Assembly (NCBI GenBank): GCA_964623055.1
Contig: CAZURK010000025.1
Coordinates: 18,792-82,791, forward strand
DNA: 64,000 nt
Source: JADHUC01 sp964623055
GTDB taxonomy: Bacteria; Planctomycetota; Planctomycetia; Pirellulales; Pirellulaceae
Reading direction: 5' to 3'
Part shown: piece by piece, positions 34,429-42,797 of the stretch
Layout: each line of letters starts with the position of its first letter
How positions within the stretch are numbered: position 1 is the first letter of the stretch
Position numbers and translations under genes: made by a program
Notes under the pieces: model-generated
Databases searched by the model: none
What the model saw: only the letters and a program-made list of their open reading frames with translations
Told to the model about the DNA's origin: nothing

Positions 34429-37400
34429 ATGAGCGAGACACGAAAAGACACTTCCGAGACTAGCCCGATCACCGAGCCCGAGTCCGGCACCTACGTCGAT
34501 TGTGTTCTCGGCGGGCGTTACCGCGTAACGAGCGTGCTGAGAAAGGCAAAGAACGCGGAGACGCTGCTGGCGGTCGATTTGGCGAACGGCGGATCCGTTG
34601 CCGTGAGACTGGTGCCGACCAGTGCTCTTTCCGCAGACAGCGCGACACGAATCGAACAACAGGTCGAGGTGTTGCGGCAGGTCGAGAGTCGTTGGCTCGC
34701 AACGCCAATCGACTTCGGGCAAAAGGACGGCGTTTTCTATTTCATCTTCCCGCGCGTTCCGCGGGTCTTCCTGGACTCGCGGCTGCAGAATGGTCCGCTC
34801 GAACTCCGCGAGGCCGTCACCATCGGTTGCTGCCTCTTCTCGGCCTTGAAGGACCTCCACGAGCACCGAACACTGCACCTGAACATCGACCCATCGAACG
34901 TTGCCATCGATGCAGATCGTCCCCTGAAGCAGGCGACCTTGTTCGATTTGGGCCTCGCCGAAACCGTGCACATGCAAGAGGCCCTCGCAAATCAGCCTCT
35001 GAATCCAGCTTTGTACATGTCACCCGAACAGGCCGGTTCGATTGACTGCGGTTTGGGTGAACCATCGGATATCTATTCTGTCGGAGTGGTGCTGTTTGAG
35101 TGTTTGACGGGGCGTACGCCGTTCAGCGGGCAGGATGTCGGAGAGATCTTGTTCGAACAGATGACGGCTCCCGTACCCGAGTTGCGCAGCCTTGGCTTGA
35201 TGGTGCCGCGCGCACTGGACGAATGCGTTTCGCGGCTTCTACGAAAGGACCCGCGTGACCGGTACCAGTCGGCCGAAGCTGCGTTGCAGGATCTGACGGC
35301 CATCGCGGATGCAATTGACCGCGGCGATACAGAGCCTCCGCTGGTGATCGGGAGATTCGACAGGCGGTCCTCGCTGACCGAACCGGCGCTTGTCGCCCGG
35401 GACGACGAACTGAAGCAGGTGGGCGACCAGATCGACCGGACGTTGGCGGGCCGTGCGGGTCTGGTGTTTCTGGAAGGCGAGTCTGGCGCGGGCAAATCAC
35501 GACTCCTGGCGGAAGTGGCCCAATGCGGTTTGAGCCGCGGATTCTGGGTCCTGCAGGGGCAGGGCTACAACGACACAGGCCAGCGGCCGTTTCAATTGCT
35601 GGACGGCGTCGTCGACGAGTTTCTGCGAGTGGCCGAAAATGACCCAGGCTTGGCCGAGTCGCTGCGGCAGCGTCTTGATGTTCATCGCGAAGCTCTGGGC
35701 GCGGCGCTTCCTGCCCTGGGCGAAGCGTTTGGATGGGAGCGAGCCAACCTGCCCGTGCACGAAGCCTTTGGCGAGGCGAGGAGCATCCAAGCGTTATCCG
35801 ATCTGCTGGATGCACTGGGTACCGAACAGCGACCGGCCGTGATTATCCTGGACGATTGCCAGTGGGCGGACGAACTGACGATCAAGCTGATCGAACGCTG
35901 GTACGCATCCAAGAGACGACGCCGAAGGCGGAGCGATTGCCACGTGTTGTTGGTGGTGGCGTTCCGTTCGGAAGAGGTTGGCGACGAGCACAGACTGCGG
36001 AAGTCCAGCCCGTCCGCACACCTGACCCTGCCACGACTCGCACCGGAGGACATACGTTGTCTTGCGGAGTCGATGGCTGGGCCATTGCCCGCAGAAGGCG
36101 TGGCCACCGTGTGCCGGTTGTCCGAAGGGAGCCCCTTCATGGCTTCGGCTGTGCTTAGGGGACTCGTCGAGGCAGGAGCATTGGCGGCGGATTCGCCGGG
36201 ATGGCGATTCGAGCCTCTGGCCATGGAGAGTTCTCAGTCTTCGGACTATGCCGGGACTCTCCTGTCGCGCCGCATCGATCTACTGCCCGAACAGGCGGTT
36301 GAAGTTCTGTCGGTCGGAGCTGTGCTGGGAAAGGAATTCCAACTCGACATCGCAGCTCAGTTGGCGGAGCATCCGCTCGACCAAGTTACCGCTTCGCTGG
36401 ACGAGGCTCGGAAACGGCATTTCGTTTGGCTTCAGCCCGAGATAGCCCGGTGCGTTTTCGCCCATGACAAGATCCGGGCGGCATTGCTCGAACGGCTGTC
36501 AGATGAACAGCGCAAACAGATTCATCTCCGCGCGGCGCTCTATCTTCGGGACCACACGCCGGAGAACGTTTTTGACCTCGCGTACCACTTCGATGCGGCA
36601 GGTGAGAGCGATTGGGCACTGAACTACGCGTTGGAGGCCGCCGAACAAGCGCGGTCACAGCACTCGCTGGAAATCGCCGAACAGCAGTACCGCATCGCCC
36701 AGCGGGCTGCGAATGAAGCACCGGCGTCCCTGCGCTATCGGATCTCCGAGGGGCTTGGCGATGTGCTGATGTTGCGCGGCCGTTATGACGATGCCGAGCG
36801 GTGCTTCAAGAACGCGGCCGAATTGGCCGAAGGAAGCTACACCCAGGCCCAGATCCGAGGCAAGCTGGGCGAGTTGGACTTCAAACGAGGAGACATGGGG
36901 TCTGCCACTTGCGGTTTCGAAGAAGCGCTGCGCATGCTGGGGTGGACCGTTCCACGAAGAGCCGCCCTGCACGCCGTACTGTTTGCCTGGGAAGCCCTCG
37001 TTCAGATCGCGCACACGCTTCTGCCTCGCATCTTCGTGCATCGCCGGAAAGCGAAGCCGCCGGAGTCCGAGTTGCTCGCGGTTCGGCTATTCAGCCGGTT
37101 GGCGCACGGTTACTGGTTCACGCGAAGCCGAGTCACGTCGCTCTGGGCGCATCTGCGTGGCATGAACCTGGCCGAGCGATACCCTCCGACGCTGGAATTG
37201 GCGCAGGCCTACTCGGAGCACGCACCCGGGATGACGCTCGTGGCCTACTTCCGCCGAGGTATTGTCTACGCGCAGAAGTCGCTGGAGATTCGCCGTTCCC
37301 TCGGCGACGTCTGGGGCCAGGGACAGTCGCTCAGCTACTACGGAGTCGTGTTGTATGCGGCTTCTCGATTCGCCGAATGCGTCGAAAAGGGACGAGAAGC

Positions 37401-40400
37401 GGTCCGATTGCTGGAACGAACCGGCGATTTCTGGGAAGTCCACATCGCGCGGTACCAGGTCGCTGCGTCGTTCTATCACATGGGAGATCTGCGAAGCGCG
37501 ATCGAAGAGGCGCAGTACAATCACAAATCCGGCCTGGAATTGGGGGACGAGCAGGCTTCCGGCATTGGCCTGGACGTGTGGTCACGTGCTTCCGGTGGCA
37601 CGATCGCCGAAGAAATTGTCCAGACCGAGGTCGACCGCGAACGCCCGGACGCCCAGGGGATTGCTCAGGTCCTGCTTGCCGAGGGCGTCAGGTTGATCGG
37701 CTGTGGCGATACGGAGCAAGCCGCCGCGGTGTTCGAAAAGGCAATAGCCATCGCCGACAAGGCGGGGGTCAGGAATGCCTACACTTTGCCGAATTTGACC
37801 TGGCTCGCCACGGCCCGCCGGATGCAGGCTGAAGAGCAGGTCGGCTACACACCCAAACAACGCTGTACAGCCTTGAAACGCGCCCAAGTGGCGGCGCGGC
37901 GTGCCGTGCGTGCTGCGTGGATCTGTCAAAACGACCTGCCACAGGCGCTGCGCGAGTACGGCTTGATTCAAGCCATGCGAGGCCGACTGCGCCGGGCTCG
38001 TCGTTCGTTCCAGAAAAGCCTTGCCGTCGCCGAACGCCAGGAAGCCCGCTACGCACACGCCCAGACACTGCTGGCTAGAGGCCGGGTCGGCATCGAAGCG
38101 GGTTGGCCCAATGCCGAGCGGGACATCGCCGATGCCGAGTCCACGTTGCGCGTGCTGGCTGTCTCGCCGCAGACCGGTGGACATCAGTACGGCGGCACGA
38201 TGACAGGGCCGGTCACCTTGTCGCATGCCGACCGTTTCGATCAGGTGCTCGAGTCGGGACACAGGATCGTTTCGGCACTTAACGAGAGGACCATCTACAA
38301 CGAAGTCCGCGGAGCCGCCTTGCGCTTGTTGCGCGGTGAAAACTGTCTTCTGCTGGGTGTCCACGAGGAGGCGGGCACACAACGCTTGGTCCCGTTTGGC
38401 GGCCAAACGACGAGCAGTTTCAGCGAACTAATGGCGCGTCAAGCGCTGATGGCGGGCCGCGCTGTGGCGTTTGCCGACGACGTATCCGAATGCGATACGG
38501 ACGAAGACACCCTTTCAAATGATCGTTCCACGCTGTGCGTGCCTCTGTTTGTTCGCGGACGTGCCGTCGCTTGTCTGTACGTTACGCACAGCCAGGTTCG
38601 AAACCTTTTTGGTCCGGACGAGGAGCGATTGGCTGATTTCATCGCCACGATTGCTGGGGCAGCCCTGGAGAATGCCGATGGTTTTGAGAAGCTGCAAAGC
38701 GTAAACGAGACCTTGGAAAAACGTGTCGAAGAACGGACGGCTGCCGCCGAAGCGCGAGCGGAAGAGCTGACTCGTTCCAATCGCGAATTGAAACGCATTG
38801 CGAACGAACTCAGGCAGACCGAAGAACAGCTCCGCCTGGCCAGCCGGTCGGCCGAACGAGCCAGCAAGGCCAAGAGCCAGTTCCTGGCGGCCATGAGCCA
38901 CGAGATCCGTACGCCCATGAACGGCATCATGGGAATGACCGAACTGGCTCTTCGTACGTCGTTGTCGTCCGAACAGCGCGGGCACCTGAATATCGTCAAG
39001 CAATCCGCCGATGCCCTGTTGCGGTTGCTGAACGACATTCTCGACTTGTCCAAGATCGAAGCTGGCAGGATGGAACTGGAGAGGATTCCTTTCGAACTGC
39101 ACGAACTGGTCGGCGACGCAACTCAGGTGCTTGCCCTGCCCTCTTCGGAGAAGGGCCTGGAACTGGTCTGCCGGGCTGCGCCCGATGTTCCTCGCGAGAC
39201 GCTTGGGGACCCAGGACGCCTGCGGCAGATCATCGTCAACCTGGTAGGAAATGCCGTCAAATTCACGGAACAGGGCGAGGTGTTTGTGGATGTCTGGGTC
39301 GAGGGCAACGTGGAGGACGACGTCGTCCTGCATTTCGCGGTGAAGGACACCGGAATCGGCATTCCCAAGGAAAAGCAGAAGAAGGTATTCGAATCGTTCT
39401 CGCAGGCCGACCATTCGACAACACGCTGCTATGGTGGCACCGGTCTTGGCTTGGCGATTTCGTCCCAATTGGTCGCGATGATGGGTGGAACCATCTGGGT
39501 GGAAAGCAAAGCGGGCCGCGGCAGCACTTTTCATTTCACGGTGCACCTTGGCCTGGCCGATTCCAGCGAACTAGCGCCCGCCGCGGCCGCGCTGCACGGG
39601 GCCCGCGTGTTGGTGGTGGACGACAATTCGACCAGCCGGCGTGTCTACGGCGAAGTGCTGGCCAGCCACGGCGCGACGGTGAAAACGGCCGACAGCGCCG
39701 ACGCTGCACAAATACAGATCAAACAAGCGTCGACGACCGGCATCAAGTTCGACTTGGCGGTTCTGGACGCCGGCTTGCCCAATTCGAGCGCCTTAGATCT
39801 TGTCGAGACCGTGCAACGCGAACCGGGGCTGCGAGATTGCCAGTTTGTCCTTCTGCTTCACGCCGGACAGCAGGATCTGTCAGCGCGTTGCCGCGAACTG
39901 GGCGTCGAGCACTGCGTGACTAAGCCAGCAAAGGCTTCCGATCTGGTGGATGCAGTGCGCAAGGCCCAGGGCATCGTCGAGGTTCCAGAGCCCAGCGTCG
40001 AGACGAAAACAGATGCGGTGACCCAACGTCCGTTGCGAATCCTCTTGGCCGAGGACGCGCCGGTGAACCAGGAAGTGGCCGCCGGGCTGCTGGAACTGCA
40101 GGGACACGAGGTGGAGGTTGCGAACAACGGCCTGGAGGCGGTCGAGGCGGTCAAATCCCGGAGTTTCGATGTCGTGCTTATGGACATCGAGATGCCGGAG
40201 ATGGACGGCCTTCGGGCGACCGCCGTCATACGTGAAATGGAGAGAGACCGCCAAACTCACGTCCCGATCATTGCCATGACGGCTCACGCCGTCAAAGGAT
40301 TCCGAGAACGATGTGTCGAAGCCGGCATGGACGGCTATATTCCCAAGCCGGTCCAACCCGTTGAGCTGTACGAGGCCCTGAAAGTGATTTCGGCAAACAT

Positions 40401-40491
40401 TCACTCCGAGGACGCGGATGACGGATGCCCCGTACCCCCTGTCACAACTCCGATCCTCATGGACCAACCACCCGCTCCGGTCCAAGTCTGA
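34429..40491 (+). CDS. Giant hybrid sensor: pseudokinase-AAA/TPR-GAF-histidine kinase-REC-REC
   Basis: 2020 residues, all cytoplasmic (no membrane segments seen). Order: protein-kinase-like domain (~25-290); AAA-type ATPase with Walker A EGESGAGKS (~350) and Walker B VIILDDCQWADE (~470); a long helical TPR-like region (~730-1230); GAF (~1285-1420) ending FGPDEERLADFIATIAG; coiled coil; histidine kinase with phospho-His 1491 (AMSHEIRTPMNG), N box VNLVGNAVKF, G boxes DTGIGIP and GGTGLGLAIS; REC1 with D1780 (AVLDAGLP); REC2 with D1919 (LMDIEMPEMDG). The kinase-like domain has Arg for the beta3 Lys (SVAVRLVP) and HLNIDPSN in place of HRDLKPSN, so it is probably inactive. Relatives are Ser/Thr kinase-ATPase-histidine kinase proteins of cyanobacteria and myxobacteria. 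Likely partners are Hpt and HD-GYP upstream. Confidence 0.93.
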   Translation: MSETRKDTSETSPITEPESGTYVDCVLGGRYRVTSVLRKAKNAETLLAVDLANGGSVAVRLVPTSALSADSATRIEQQVEVLRQVESRWLATPIDFGQKDGVFYFIFPRVPRVFLDSRLQNGPLELREAVTIGCCLFSALKDLHEHRTLHLNIDPSNVAIDADRPLKQATLFDLGLAETVHMQEALANQPLNPALYMSPEQAGSIDCGLGEPSDIYSVGVVLFECLTGRTPFSGQDVGEILFEQMTAPVPELRSLGLMVPRALDECVSRLLRKDPRDRYQSAEAALQDLTAIADAIDRGDTEPPLVIGRFDRRSSLTEPALVARDDELKQVGDQIDRTLAGRAGLVFLEGESGAGKSRLLAEVAQCGLSRGFWVLQGQGYNDTGQRPFQLLDGVVDEFLRVAENDPGLAESLRQRLDVHREALGAALPALGEAFGWERANLPVHEAFGEARSIQALSDLLDALGTEQRPAVIILDDCQWADELTIKLIERWYASKRRRRRRSDCHVLLVVAFRSEEVGDEHRLRKSSPSAHLTLPRLAPEDIRCLAESMAGPLPAEGVATVCRLSEGSPFMASAVLRGLVEAGALAADSPGWRFEPLAMESSQSSDYAGTLLSRRIDLLPEQAVEVLSVGAVLGKEFQLDIAAQLAEHPLDQVTASLDEARKRHFVWLQPEIARCVFAHDKIRAALLERLSDEQRKQIHLRAALYLRDHTPENVFDLAYHFDAAGESDWALNYALEAAEQARSQHSLEIAEQQYRIAQRAANEAPASLRYRISEGLGDVLMLRGRYDDAERCFKNAAELAEGSYTQAQIRGKLGELDFKRGDMGSATCGFEEALRMLGWTVPRRAALHAVLFAWEALVQIAHTLLPRIFVHRRKAKPPESELLAVRLFSRLAHGYWFTRSRVTSLWAHLRGMNLAERYPPTLELAQAYSEHAPGMTLVAYFRRGIVYAQKSLEIRRSLGDVWGQGQSLSYYGVVLYAASRFAECVEKGREAVRLLERTGDFWEVHIARYQVAASFYHMGDLRSAIEEAQYNHKSGLELGDEQASGIGLDVWSRASGGTIAEEIVQTEVDRERPDAQGIAQVLLAEGVRLIGCGDTEQAAAVFEKAIAIADKAGVRNAYTLPNLTWLATARRMQAEEQVGYTPKQRCTALKRAQVAARRAVRAAWICQNDLPQALREYGLIQAMRGRLRRARRSFQKSLAVAERQEARYAHAQTLLARGRVGIEAGWPNAERDIADAESTLRVLAVSPQTGGHQYGGTMTGPVTLSHADRFDQVLESGHRIVSALNERTIYNEVRGAALRLLRGENCLLLGVHEEAGTQRLVPFGGQTTSSFSELMARQALMAGRAVAFADDVSECDTDEDTLSNDRSTLCVPLFVRGRAVACLYVTHSQVRNLFGPDEERLADFIATIAGAALENADGFEKLQSVNETLEKRVEERTAAAEARAEELTRSNRELKRIANELRQTEEQLRLASRSAERASKAKSQFLAAMSHEIRTPMNGIMGMTELALRTSLSSEQRGHLNIVKQSADALLRLLNDILDLSKIEAGRMELERIPFELHELVGDATQVLALPSSEKGLELVCRAAPDVPRETLGDPGRLRQIIVNLVGNAVKFTEQGEVFVDVWVEGNVEDDVVLHFAVKDTGIGIPKEKQKKVFESFSQADHSTTRCYGGTGLGLAISSQLVAMMGGTIWVESKAGRGSTFHFTVHLGLADSSELAPAAAALHGARVLVVDDNSTSRRVYGEVLASHGATVKTADSADAAQIQIKQASTTGIKFDLAVLDAGLPNSSALDLVETVQREPGLRDCQFVLLLHAGQQDLSARCRELGVEHCVTKPAKASDLVDAVRKAQGIVEVPEPSVETKTDAVTQRPLRILLAEDAPVNQEVAAGLLELQGHEVEVANNGLEAVEAVKSRSFDVVLMDIEMPEMDGLRATAVIREMERDRQTHVPIIAMTAHAVKGFRERCVEAGMDGYIPKPVQPVELYEALKVISANIHSEDADDGCPVPPVTTPILMDQPPAPVQV

Positions 40492-40527
40492 GAAGGCCCG
40501 CCATCGCCTCCGGAGGCTGCGGAAAAG

Positions 40528-40656
40528 GTAGGTCCCGCTTGCCGAGCGGGACCTTCTTCGTGCGTGCACGATCTGCTCGCGATTTCAGGTCCCTTCCGGC
40601 AGAAGGGACCTACCTTTCGCCGCAACGGTGTCTTCTTCAGCAGCCTGCTCCGGCTT
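40528..40656. repeat. Palindromic intergenic repeat, family A copy 2
   Basis: The 27 bp at 40528-40554 (GTAGGTCCCGCTTGCCGAGC...) are identical at 26 of 27 positions to 27161-27187 and contain their own palindrome. A second palindromic arm at 40587-40613 begins AGGTCCCTTCCGGCAGAAGG. CCTGCTCCGGCTT (40644-40656) matches copy 1. It fills the 278-bp gap after the hybrid-kinase gene. Confidence 0.75.
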
Positions 40657-40769
40657 CGGGGCAAACGAGCTATGCGGACATTTCAGGCTGGATGCGGCAT
40701 GATTGGCTGGTAAGATGCACCAACGTGGCTTTGCCGATTACTCAACCCGACATGGGGGATCAGAAAACC

Positions 40770-42227
40770 ATGTGGCGGAAACTGGTTGGCTTCCTGACGG
40801 GAAAACCGGAACCCGACGAATCCACGATCTTACGGCTGGGAATGCTATTCATCGGGGTGTTGGCTCTGCTGTCCGGAATTGTGGCGGCGGTGCAGGGGCA
40901 CTGGGCAGCTTTGGTTGTGTTGCCCTTCGGGGGGCTGATTCTTTGGGGTTGGCGACTGGCCTGCCAACAGGCCGCAGGCGGCAGGGACGTCTGGCCAAAG
41001 GGCGTTCCTCGACTCTATCCGGAATTGGATGGCGTGGAATTGTGCGAATTCCTTTCCGCCGAGCAATATGAGGCGATCCGAGAATTCCCGGTGGTCATGA
41101 TCTTGCCGTTCATGTCCAAGAGTGGCTTCGGAGAGCATGCCGACTTCGGCGCTGGCCTGGCTCAATTGATGATTCGCGATCTGATGCTCGTTCCAAATAT
41201 CAGCGTGCGCGGACCAGAGGATACATCACTCATCTTCGTCGAGACCGCCCGCGAATGGGCGCCAAAGAACGCCGGCCTGATCTGCGTGACGGGCGCGGCG
41301 TCGTTTGACGCGGACACCTGGCGGCTGGATTTGGAGATCCTTCAGGGAGATCGGACGGTGGCCGAGATCCCCATCGTCGATGCTGAGCCCAGCCACTTCT
41401 TGCTGCGGTGCGCAGTGGCCATCGCGGAGACGGTCGGAGGACTAGTGCCAGAGTCAGTGATGCAGAAATGGCGACAAGCACGTCCTACAACGTTACTCAC
41501 GCTCTCGAAGCTGGGAAACATCCAGTTGGCGATGCGTAACCATTCGGATGAAGAAAAGGCGTCTGCGGCAATCCGACTGCTCAAGGACGATCCCCGATGC
41601 GCTTTACCAGCCGGAGCCATCGACTCGGACCTTCCCGAGGCTCGCCAGTACTACCTAGAGGCTTTGCGGCGGGACCCTGACTACGCGCAGATGTGCTTTC
41701 TGTTGTTCTGCTCGGTATGGAACGGTCAAGGATGGCAGCCGGAGGCGATGCAGTTCGCGCGGCGAGCGATCGAGCTTTCGCCGGGCCACGGCAAGGCTCA
41801 CATGTGTGCCCCCAACGCAGCGCATCCACAGGCTCAGATGCTTCGCCATTCCGAGTTGGGGTACCGCCTGCTGCCTGGAAACCACTTTGCGATCAGCAAT
41901 TACATCAGCAATCTCACGCGTGCCCGTGCCCCGGTAGAGCAATTGGAGGAATTGGCCAAGGAAGCGATTGAGATCGAGCCGTTGGCTCCAGCCAGCTACA
42001 GAAATCTGATCGCAGCCTTTTCACAAGCGGGCGAATACGGCGCGGCACTGAAAGTCACCGAGCAGTTGCAGACGCTGTTCGAACCAGAGATGCATCCGCA
42101 TACCGTCTCGTGCCTAAAACAAAACCCCGAAGTCGCCCGTCTGCTGGAATCAGGCGAGTACGATCCCGCCGAGGAAAACCGGCAGCGAATCGCCGAGTTG
42201 CGAGCTTCGCTAAGGCAAACACGCTGA
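40770..42227 (+). CDS. Membrane protein with TolB-like/adenylate-cyclase-associated domain and TPR-like repeats
   Basis: 485 residues from the ATG at 40770 (GGGGGA upstream); the open frame extends into the intergenic repeat, which I exclude. Two close hydrophobic segments near the N-terminus (ILRLGMLFIGVLALLSGIVA; AALVVLPFGGLILWGWRL). Then VVMILPFMSKSGFGEHADFG with GLAQLMIRDLMLVPNISVRG, which resembles the TolB-N-like 'vlPF.n.s.d.....dGl..dL...L' domain of CadC/adenylate-cyclase-type proteins. The C-terminal half has TPR-like helices (ARQYYLEALRRDPDYAQMC; AMQFARRAIELSPGHGKAHM; GEYGAALKVTEQLQTL). Probably a scaffold or sensor; function unknown. Confidence 0.78.
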   Translation: MWRKLVGFLTGKPEPDESTILRLGMLFIGVLALLSGIVAAVQGHWAALVVLPFGGLILWGWRLACQQAAGGRDVWPKGVPRLYPELDGVELCEFLSAEQYEAIREFPVVMILPFMSKSGFGEHADFGAGLAQLMIRDLMLVPNISVRGPEDTSLIFVETAREWAPKNAGLICVTGAASFDADTWRLDLEILQGDRTVAEIPIVDAEPSHFLLRCAVAIAETVGGLVPESVMQKWRQARPTTLLTLSKLGNIQLAMRNHSDEEKASAAIRLLKDDPRCALPAGAIDSDLPEARQYYLEALRRDPDYAQMCFLLFCSVWNGQGWQPEAMQFARRAIELSPGHGKAHMCAPNAAHPQAQMLRHSELGYRLLPGNHFAISNYISNLTRARAPVEQLEELAKEAIEIEPLAPASYRNLIAAFSQAGEYGAALKVTEQLQTLFEPEMHPHTVSCLKQNPEVARLLESGEYDPAEENRQRIAELRASLRQTR

Positions 42228-42254
42228 TTCCTGCCTTGCAGGCCGACGTTCAGA

Positions 42255-42797
42255 TCAATGCCCAGTGCTAACGCCGACGGGCAGCGTGTAGAACTCACCG
42301 TCTCCCAACAGACCGTGGAAACACTCCTGGCCTTCCACGCGCTTCTTGTGAAGCTGGCTCCTCCAATCCGTTCCGTCGGCCGCGACAAGATCCTCCGGTT
42401 TGGTCCATCCTACGGCTCCCGCCTTGTCGACTTCGACGCACAGTAACACGTTGGCGGACTCTTCCTTCAGATCGTGATAGTAGCCAAGGCGATCGTCTGG
42501 AAACGGCGTGCTGGATCCGGCGAGAGCCTTGATCGTCGTCCGACCCAGGGGAAGCCCCGGTTGCGACGGGGCGTAGTCCAGTGGCATGTAAGGGATCAAC
42601 TTGGCATTATACTCGCTGTCCCAGGGCTCGTCCAAATGGAACAGGTGGAACAACCGGGTTTGGCCGAGGTAGGGCAGCAACAGGACACGCCAACTGAGCA
42701 GCGGTTTCCCTTTCTCGTCGACGATGGCTCGCGGCGGCAAGCAGCCGTAATGCTCGTAGAACTGCTGCACGGCAACGCCGAGGGGACATTGTCGCAC
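42255..42797 (-). CDS. DUF1559-type C-terminal module, probably frameshifted end of the 42596-46183 gene
   Basis: 180 residues in a frame different from the upstream 1195-residue gene, which it overlaps. Content: VQQFYEHYGCLPPRAIVDEK, GKPLLSWRVLLLPYLGQTRL and LDEPWDSEYNAKLIPYMPLD, closely matching the C-terminal module of the 59111 protein (PLLSWRVHILPFVEGADLY; LEEPWDSPHNKKL) that in DUF1559 proteins follows the pilin-like part. The first codon here is GTG without a ribosome site. Best reading: one gene with a frameshift near 42800-42900, rather than two genes. Confidence 0.68.
   Translation of the reverse strand: MRQCPLGVAVQQFYEHYGCLPPRAIVDEKGKPLLSWRVLLLPYLGQTRLFHLFHLDEPWDSEYNAKLIPYMPLDYAPSQPGLPLGRTTIKALAGSSTPFPDDRLGYYHDLKEESANVLLCVEVDKAGAVGWTKPEDLVAADGTDWRSQLHKKRVEGQECFHGLLGDGEFYTLPVGVSTGH

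Noticed and set aside
40425..40769. Longer N-terminus of the TolB-like/TPR protein
   Set aside because: It overlaps the end of the hybrid-kinase gene and runs through a palindromic repeat; ATG 40770 precedes the first membrane segment.
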